Below, piece by piece: positions 56,879 through 64,000 of a stretch of 64,000 nucleotides of DNA (position 1 is its first letter; the number at the start of each line of letters is the position of its first letter). The notes beneath the pieces were generated by a model. That model was not told the DNA's origin. It saw nothing but the letters and a program-made list of their open reading frames with translations, and ran no database searches. A program made the position numbers and the translations under genes. The DNA comes from Hansfordia pulvinata (Eukaryota; Ascomycota; Sordariomycetes; Xylariales). The stretch lies in the NCBI GenBank assembly GCA_006538405.1, contig BJKQ01000019.1, positions 248,001 through 312,000 of the forward strand. Direction: 5' to 3'.

Positions 56879-59833
56879 GGCGCGGTTCTCGCACTGGCAG
56901 ACTCGTGGCTGCACCACCTGGACGAGTACGGAGTACTCGGACGTGGGCTCGTCGAATGTGCCCCTGTCAGAGCATGTGGAGAGGCCCTGTTAGCCTGCGA
57001 GTAGTGTCCGTAGCAGGGCTGGGCGCTGGCATTCGTCCCAAATCATCGGGCAATAATAACAAGCTCACACAGTCCGGGGGCCGCTCACGCCGCTGTCCGG
57101 GCGTCGTCTGGACGGAGGAGAGGGGTTGGGACTGGCTGCCTGCCTGCCCCGAGGCAAGCCACTCGCTGTCTTTGGCCTCGTCCGCGGCGGCCAAGAGACG
57201 GCTTGCCTCCGAGATGCCCAGTTGAGGGAGCGCTGCGTGTGCCTTGTGTTGCGCTGCATGGCCTGGCGTGGTACTCGTCCGCTCGTTCGTGTCGTGGCGT
57301 GCTGCCCTCCCCGGCGCCTGCGACCTGCTCCAAGCCGACTATCCCATCCCGCAAAGTCCAGGCGTGCTCCGCATTAGCTCAGGGGGCTCCATTTGGCATC
57401 GTGCCGCCTTGCCCGATTCTGCCGGCGGCGCCGCTAGTCAGGCCAGGGCTCGTCCGGATACCAGCCAGTTGATCCCTGACGACCTACAGGGGGGGCTCTG
57501 CGGTGCTGCATTAGCGGGCCCAACGATGCAATGTACGGGGGATGTGGGAGTTGGAAGGGGAGGTCCGTAGAGTCTCGACCTGACTGATGACTGTGTGGTC
57601 CGTGGGTGGGCTCTTCTGTCGATGGACAGAAGCGCAGACAGACTGACTAACTGACTGACTGACTGACAGTGCCAGAGTCATGAGTGGGCTCGTCCCGTCC
57701 CAGCAGACTCACACACGGGGTAGCCAGACCAAGACATTGTCGCCCGCCCCCGCCATGGCCTGGTCCAATGTATTCCCTCGAGCAATGCCCATTCTTCCAG
57801 CCCCAATCTCCCCCATCCTTCCAACCCCCCGTGGCATGTATTGGGGGCTCTGCCTGGCGGCTTGCCAATACCCGGCCCGGTATGAGAGCAGCATGCCCGC
57901 CTGTCGGTCGCTTCTGATACCCGCTCCCATCTCGCGAGGGCTCGGGCGCAGCCAAGGCCTCGGCCAATAATCGATAACTGACATTCTGCATCCAGACTAG
58001 ATGGGCACTCGGGCCAGATTGCGATACAGGGGGGGTGCCAGGCCTCCGGCAGATCGACCAGCCACGCCACTGACTGCTTGGGCACTGTGGGCTCGCTCTC
58101 ACCTCTGTCTGGGTCCGTGCCAGGGGCTCACAATGCTTGTATCGAGTACGCGTCTTACTCGTGCGGGTGCCGCCCGCCTTGACTCGCGTCAGTGGCTTGC
58201 CTTCTCCTGGGGCTTGCGTCTGGCAGCGTCATCGCCCGCCCACAGCCCCATACTCGTATGAGTCCCCAGGTCCGCCGCCGCCGCCGCCGCGTACCTCTGC
58301 ACCACAGGTGGGCAGCTGTCTACCCAGCTGGTGCCAGTCTACCGGCCAAGCGAGTGCTCGCTCGCACGCACGCACGCACGCCCGGACCAGACAGCCCCGG
58401 TGGCTGGCGTGAGTCGAGAAGGGTCGACGTTCCTGACTAGCAGCGAGCACGGAGCAACCTGGGACATTGGGCGAGAAGCCACACTTCAGTGCCGCGCGGC
58501 CCACGCCTCCAGGCCGGCAATGATCTTCCAACGTTCCAGGGGCCGCCTCTGCTTCTCCGTGCTCCCGCAGGTCCGACCGAAAACTCGCACGATCGACTTC
58601 CTGAACGAAGCCTCTCAAGTCGAGTCCAGCCCAAACGCGCGGCGACCGTGCTTGCCGTCGTTCTCTACTCGTACCTCCCACGACCTCGCGCGAGGCTTGA
58701 CGCTGGGACAGCTGGGAATTCGGGACGATAACATGCCCCTGCCAGTCAAATTACCGTACCCGTCCGGCCGTCCGAGCCGCGCGCTACGGAGCACGTTATC
58801 GAATCTTGGCAGACTGTGCGAGCCGGGCGGGATTGCGGCGATACGAGGTGCGCAGGGACGAAAGAATGAAATGTCGTCGCACTGGGCGACTGCTTGCAGC
58901 CAACTCCGCTGCACGCCGGCGTGATGAGTTGGGAGGAGGCTCCCCGTTACTCGTACAAGTCCTACATCTTCCCGTTTTCGCCCCGGCTGTCACATGGGCA
59001 CTCTGGATATCCGGGCTGTGGCGGTTTGTACTCGTAGCTTGGATCCCAACAGCGAAAGGAAAATACCCCCGGTGGGTCGGTCGTTGGCCGCGGGCGAGAA
59101 TAAATGCGTTGCCATTACCGAGCGCGCAACGGCGTGCGCTACCGTCATTCCAGGTTCCTTGCGACGCGGTCGAGAGGATGCGCCAGCTTCGAATGGTCAG
59201 CACCAAGTTCCCAGCTCCCAGGCCGTCAGACGCCGCCCTGTCAGCATGGTGATTCCGCGTATGGCGTATGCAGGAGTGAGGGGTGGTGGCTGTCGGTGGC
59301 TGGCCGGCCGCGTGTCGACTGGTGGGCTGGGAATGCTGAGGTGATGAGCAAGCCACAGTCGGTACAACCAAGGCGAGGCCTCACGCCGCAAAACGAAATC
59401 CTCGAAACGACGAGGTCTCGCACGCACGGCACATCCACCAGCCGCTTCGCAAAGTAGCCGCACATACTCCGCACAAATCACACGGCGGCGGCGGCGGCGA
59501 CAAGTTTCGCAACTGCGATTTCGAACATCAGCCGCCTCCGTGGTGCCCCTCAACCACCGTGACGACCTGCTTGCTAGTGGGAGAGTGATCGACCGCGTGG
59601 GGCAAAGCCCGTCGAGGCTCTAGTCTGATTAACCGCCCGAGCGATCGCCCCGTCATTTCACTCCGCGACCTCTTGACGTCTGGAGGCCTCGACGCTGCCG
59701 CTGTGGTGGGGGTGGAGGCCTTCGAGGCCTCGACGGCGCTGTCTGCCCAGGCGGGCAGCTCGGTGGCGGCAGATTGCGGGAGCAGGTGACGTAACCGGCA
59801 CGACTTGGCCAAGTCAGGGCGCAGGCCCGGCAG
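55698..59833. other. 4.1-kb gene-poor region
   Basis: Between the protease promoter (right of 55697) and the 3' end of the prenyltransferase-repeat gene. Contents: a TATATATAAA box at about 55971-55980; a CAGCAG run at about 56852-56878; ACTCGTA-type motifs at 56585-56598, about 56633, about 56922, about 57270, about 58147, about 58252, about 58665, about 58948 and about 59030; and GACT tetramers at about 57640-57666. Overlapping frames on both strands carry no recognisable domain. Confidence 0.5.
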
Positions 59834-60916
59834 TCATCTTGACTCTCGATGCTCGTCGCACCATTGCCTGGCCGTCTTCAGTGTCTCGCGTTCGGGACTC
59901 GATGCAGCGGCGCCCGCCGACAGCTCCTCGTTCAGGGCGCGGAATGACTCGGCGTGGCCCTTGTCCGCGGAGCCTCCCGCCACCACTGTCCGTAGAAAGA
60001 CCCAGACTGACTCGTTCGTCCAGCGGAAGGACTGGGCCAGCCGCAGCACCTCCGACAGCACCGAGCCGCACGCGGCACGTCCTCGCTCGCCGTCGCAAGC
60101 CGCCAAGGACTCGATGAGGAAAGCCAGGTAGTCCCAGCCCGAGATGTCCGACGGGTGCCTGAGACACCACGCCGTCGTGTCCGCGATGAGGGCACCCAGA
60201 AGGTCGGCCCGGCCCTGCGGCGGCGAGAGGCTCGCCAGCCACCGGGCATGGTTCCATGCGTAGTAGTTGCGAGGGTGTCTCTCCGCGGCAACCATGACGA
60301 CGGCGGTGATGTCCTCCCGGAGCTGGGCGGCAGATCGGCCACCGCCGCCCCCAAAAGTCTGCAGGAGCCATCTCCGGTGACTCCACAGCGTCGGCGACTT
60401 GGTGTGTCGGTGCAGGCGTGACGTGAGCAAGCTGTCGACGAAGTGGCGCTCCCGTCCCTGCAGAGCTTCGGCAGCCTCCTTGCGCTCCAGACCGGCCAGC
60501 AGACAGCGCTTCCTGGTGTTGGCTGCCGTCAGATGCTCGGGGTCCATCAGGAGAAGCACGGAGGTGGCTTGCAGCAGCTGGCCCGGGGGGCGAGGCGCAC
60601 TGCCGTCGAGGTGGCCACCCAGCAGCTGACGGGCGACGACAAATGCCTGGGCGAGCCTGAGTTTGGGCACGGCAATCGCGAGCCCGTCCCTCAGCAGGTT
60701 GACGCCGGGATCGAGGGGAAACTCGCGGCCGAGGATCTCCAGCTCGAGGAGGCCGGTGTCGATGTCTGCGTCGGTGCCGGTGCCGGTGCCGGTGCCATTG
60801 TTAATGCCGGGTGCGGAAGACGGGGGCGCAAAGACAGCCGCAATGTCGGCGTAGACGGGCTTCGGATCCTCCGTCTTGATCGTGTCGAGAACGGCTGCGT
60901 CTAGAGACCGCGACAT
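59834..60916 (-). CDS. Protein prenyltransferase alpha-subunit repeat protein (PTAR1/ECM9-like)
   Basis: Intronless, 360 residues. It contains PPTA-type tetratricopeptide-like repeats with the W-x-x-R/H-R-W signature: SPTLWSHRRWLLQTF (about 175-189), NYYAWNHARWLASL (about 217-230), then GWDYLAFLIES and ESVWVFLRTVV. The N-terminal 130 residues are less conserved, with a GTGTGTGT run. Dimeric farnesyl/geranylgeranyl transferase alpha subunits are the canonical repeat holders, but the low repeat regularity and length fit the PTAR1 group better. Human PTAR1 is the alpha subunit of GGTase-3, which prenylates FBXL2 and the SNARE Ykt6; that function is only an analogy here. The gene is divergent from GET1, with 459 bp between start codons. 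Confidence 0.8.
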   Translation of the reverse strand: MSRSLDAAVLDTIKTEDPKPVYADIAAVFAPPSSAPGINNGTGTGTGTDADIDTGLLELEILGREFPLDPGVNLLRDGLAIAVPKLRLAQAFVVARQLLGGHLDGSAPRPPGQLLQATSVLLLMDPEHLTAANTRKRCLLAGLERKEAAEALQGRERHFVDSLLTSRLHRHTKSPTLWSHRRWLLQTFGGGGGRSAAQLREDITAVVMVAAERHPRNYYAWNHARWLASLSPPQGRADLLGALIADTTAWCLRHPSDISGWDYLAFLIESLAACDGERGRAACGSVLSEVLRLAQSFRWTNESVWVFLRTVVAGGSADKGHAESFRALNEELSAGAAASSPERETLKTARQWCDEHRESR

Positions 60917-61375
60917 CTTTGGGCAAGGGACGGGCAGACCGGGAGATGGCGAGGCGGGCGCCCGGAGCCGGAGTATGGCAAAGCTTCCGAGCGGCCGGCC
61001 GGGGTTTGCAACGGAGAACGGGGATGGTGGGGTAGGCTTCGACGGAACGGCGCCCGGAGGAAGGACAAGGACCAGACTGGATCGGATGTCGCGGGGTCTT
61101 ACCCGTCGTCTGAATAAGTACAGTGCATGCGTTTCCCGGTGCTATTTGTTGAACGGGGCAGCAGGCCGTGGCCCGGAGTGGCACAAGCTATAATGTCCAC
61201 GGTACTAGCGCCAGGCCTGTTCTTGGCCTGGAGCCCCCGTACCCTCGACTTGGGCAGCCGCCAGCGATGCACCCGACGTTGCCAGACTCACAGCTTCACC
61301 TCAAGCTCCTCATCCAGAGCTGTCCGTCCCAGCTCAACCTCTCCCACCACCACTGCGCGTCCCGAACCCGCCAAG
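60917..61375. promoter_or_regulatory. Divergent promoter between the PTAR1-like gene and GET1
   Basis: 459 bp between two start codons facing apart. The GET1 side (about 61270-61370) is C/T-rich. No further motif is clear. Confidence 0.6.
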
Positions 61376-62319
61376 ATGCCGTCTCTACTCCTCGTCGTCT
61401 TCGTGTTGGAGCTCGTCATCCACCTCATCAACACCATCGGCGCTGCAGCGATCAGCAACCTGGTAAGCCAGCCCGCCCCCGGCCCGGCGAACGACCGCGC
61501 AAGGCACGCGCTCAGCACGAGGCGACAGCCACCCCCTGCGCCCCCGGCCATCCAGCACCCAGCTAACCTGTCCATCCTCACAGCTCTGGACCGCCTACCT
61601 GTGTCTCCCCACGCAAACATCCAAAGATGCAGCGGCGCGCAAGCAGCTCCAGAAGGAGTACCTGAAGGTGCGGCAGGAACTCAACGCGACGAGCAGCCAG
61701 GACCAGTTCGCCAAATGGGCCAAGCTGCGACGGCAGCACGACAAGCTGCTGGACCAGCTGGAGAAGACGAGTACGTTGACAGCCCTCCCCTGCCTGCAAC
61801 GGCTATCGAGCCGGCCCGCCGGCTGCCGACCCAGCATCCGAAACGCGAGGCAACACAAAGAGTCAAACGCAGAACAACCGGCTAACGAACTGGGACACAA
61901 ACAGAGAACTCGCACGACGGCGCCAAGGCCCGGTTCGAGAAGACGGTGGGCGCAGTGCGCTGGGTGGGAACGCAGGGCCTCAAGTTGGCCATCCCCTGGT
62001 GGTACGCCAAGCAGCCCATGTTCTGGCTGCCGCAGGGCTGGTTCCCGTACTGGGCCGAGTGGGTGCTGTCGTTCCCCCGCGCGCCCCTCGGCAGCGTCAG
62101 CATCGCCAGCTGGCAGGTCGCCTGCACGCTGGTTATCGCCATGGCCAGCGATGCGGTCAAGGGGTCATCGGCGCCGTGGTGGGGCTTGGAGGGCCGGCTG
62201 CCAAGGAGAAGCCTGTCGGCAGCGGTAGCGGAGGCAAGGAGCAGAAGGGCGGCGAGAAAGACGGTGGCAAAGCCGCGCAGGAGAAGAAGACCCAAAGACA
62301 GGAGAAGAAGGATCTGTGA
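61376..62319 (+). CDS. GET1: GET complex subunit Get1 (WRB/CHD5 family), apparent frameshift near 3' end
   Basis: Three exons: 61376-61462, 61584-61770 and 61905-62319. The first helix ([20 protein letters not shown]) is followed by a cytosolic coiled coil ([20 protein letters not shown] ... [18 protein letters not shown]), which contacts the Get3 ATPase. Two more membrane segments follow: one around [20 protein letters not shown] and the other in [19 protein letters not shown]. Known role: ER receptor, with Get2, for tail-anchored proteins delivered by Get3. At the G-run 62161-62164 the frame changes. With one extra G the sequence continues as [20 protein letters not shown] and a Lys/Gly-rich tail ending at TGA 62317-62319 (about 229 residues). 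Read literally, it ends in an unrelated Arg-rich tail at 62383. Confidence 0.9.
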
Positions 62320-64000
62320 GGGTCTAGATGCTGTACGCGTACCAGATGTCGAGGTATGCGCCGTGGTGACGCCAGCTTTGTAGCTCATGTTCTAGTAATC
62401 ATCCATGGCCATGCTCTGCAATGCCGCACAACATCCGTCAAAAAGTGATCCGCCCGACCTGCCACATACCTCCGAGGCCGCCGGACACTCGACTACGACA
62501 CAGTTCCCACGGGGACACACGAGATCAAGAGCAATGACTACAGGCGAGGGAGATGTGTCTCATCTTTTGACGCAGAGTTCTGCATGGCGCGCGGTAAACC
62601 CCTGCGACGCTTCGACCCTGTAACACGATTGAGAGGCGACGATGCCACGGCTTGCGCGACACGTCCCGGTATTCGCTCTTGGCAACAAATTGACTCTGGC
62701 GACCACGGAGAGGAAGGTCGCCAAAGCTTCGAAAGTGCCGTCGGGAGGGTAGCTCTGGGAGCCAGCTACGTGATACCTACTTGAGCCGAGCTGCTTGGGT
62801 TTGAGTCTGCAAGCCACCATCGCGTCCAAGGGCGGGAGTCCGGTCGGCAAGGCGCTGCGATGGGTGACGATGTGGGAAGAGTGGCAGAGCAGGAGCAGGC
62901 TGCGGCGGGGTGTGAGGGATACAGGGCAAGGGTGCCGGATGATGCGAAAGCGGCGTTTGACGACGACATCTGATCAGGCTCTGCACCCGTGTGTGATGGG
63001 GTGGTCGAGAGCGGGACCTGGTTGGCGATGGGTGATGAAGGAGGAGGAGAGCTTTCGAAGAGTTTGGTTCATAATTTTTCTGCACTCGGAAGACGAGGGC
63101 GGCGAGAGAATTAAAATGGGGCGAATGGCAGAAAGAGGTGGCCCGTGCTGCGCTCTAAAATTGGGCGACGGTCATGCCGTAAGGGGCTTAGCCTCGAGCC
63201 ACGAGGATTGGTGCTCGTCACGATTAGATCCGGTAGGTACCTCTCGTGCCTGATGGGAACTACCTACGAGTACAGGGCGCAGTGGTAGCCGGCTTGATTG
63301 TCATGGGAATCAGAAGATGGTCAGGCTCTTGCAGATGCATCATCTCATCACCTGACCAAGAGTTCATTTCTGCTCCAGGCTGCCTGTCGAGGAGACGATG
63401 CCGGACGTTGAACGTTGAAGGGATGCTGAGGCTACCTAAGGTGCGAGTACGTGGAATAGCGGGCCGTTTCTAAGAATACCTCTGCGACTAAAGGGTCAGG
63501 CACGTTAGTCGAGGCACGAACGAGTGCTCCAGTCGTACCTGACGCCTGGCGCATGAACGGCCGGGACTATGCAGCGCAGTCGCGACCCTGCTGGCGGGCT
63601 GCTGGCTGGAGCCTGTCGCCGCTGGGGCGCTGGCGCTTCGGTTCGGGAGTGGGCTGCCAACCCTCCTCGATCCTGTGGCCATTCTTGGATCTGGCAACTC
63701 TGGCCTTCGCGATCCTTTCAGCCGCCGACCGACTTGCCCTGCTGCACGCCTTGACGCCGACGTCGACCGCTTTCATCGACCGGTCCTCTTGCTCGCTTTC
63801 TTCTCTCCTTCTGGAACCTGCCGTTCCTTCTTTGCCTTGTCGCAACTACATCATCGTCAACACCACCATCGCCGCCGCCTCGCCTCCACCCGCACCACTG
63901 CAACCACCGCGGTCACAACCACTTCTGCCGCCCGACCTTCCACCCCTCCCGCTGGCTGCGGCCGAGACATGCCGCTGCGCTAGCACCCGCAACCCGCCTC
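62320..64000. other. Right-end region without a complete gene; pyrimidine-rich leader at the edge
   Basis: No recognisable protein. An ACTACCTACGAGTACAGG motif lies at about 63260-63277. From about 63760 to 63960 the plus strand is rich in C and T with A/C stretches (CACCACC, TCTTCTCTCC), like the leaders of other plus-strand genes in this window, so a plus-strand gene probably starts just beyond 64000. That putative leader contains a four-codon upstream reading frame (ATG 63969-63971, TAG 63981-63983). Confidence 0.45.

Noticed and set aside
56500..57225. 241-residue plus-strand open frame in the 55.7-59.8 kb gap
   Set aside because: Low-complexity Ser/Arg-rich translation containing the CAG run and ACTCGTA motifs; no recognisable domain.
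57370..57440. tRNA-like A-box (TTAGCTCAGGGGG)
   Set aside because: No B-box at the right distance and no cloverleaf.
59528..59812. 94-residue minus-strand frame just after the PTAR1-like gene
   Set aside because: Starts 22 bp past the stop codon, with no conserved motif and no promoter space; probably 3' UTR.

Overview
The window is nuclear DNA of a filamentous ascomycete (Pezizomycotina, most likely a Sordariomycete). The evidence is high GC, genes interrupted by short introns (about 50-100 bp, GTRNGT donors, CTRAC branch sites, YAG acceptors), no operons, and many conserved fungal single-copy proteins. I recognise 17 intron-aware protein genes plus one partial gene at the left edge. I see no rRNA, no convincing tRNA, no CRISPR array and no intact transposon. 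The species cannot be fixed from sequence alone.

Layout, left to right: partial secreted protein (-); golgin RUD3 (-); ribosome-biogenesis RRM protein NOP15 (-), divergent from an SMN-type protein with a YG box (+); extracellular cupredoxin-like protein (+); SERF/4F5 small protein (-); four-helix DUF7598-type membrane protein (+); cleavage/polyadenylation factor PCF11 (+); aldo/keto reductase (-); Gfo/Idh/MocA dehydrogenase of the D-xylose/dihydrodiol type (+); tRNA wobble methyltransferase TRM9 (+); Myb/SANT DNA-binding protein (-); a 12.8-kb stretch without recognisable genes; tubulin-folding cofactor B (+); PA-TM-RING-like ubiquitin ligase (+); vacuolar-type amino-acid transporter of the AVT2/SLC38 kind (-); GPI-anchored aspartic protease (-); prenyltransferase-alpha-repeat protein (PTAR1/ECM9-like, -), divergent from GET1 (+); and a pyrimidine-rich leader that probably belongs to a gene beyond the right edge.

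The genes do not form a pathway cluster. Two themes recur: RNA metabolism (NOP15, SMN, PCF11, TRM9) and the endomembrane/secretory system (RUD3, GET1, the RING ligase, the transporter, secreted proteins).

The most unusual signals are these. (1) A short palindromic motif family, ACTCGTA/TACGAGT, occurs dozens of times, almost only between genes. (2) The SMN gene appears to have a 3' splice site inside a (CAG)21 tract. (3) One-base frame breaks fall at short G/C runs in RUD3, PCF11 and GET1, most simply read as assembly errors. (4) An AT-rich codon island sits inside GC-rich PCF11. (5) Long poly-C tracts lie on the sense strand of introns and UTRs. (6) Tandem arrays are concentrated in the large gene-free region upstream of the Myb gene.
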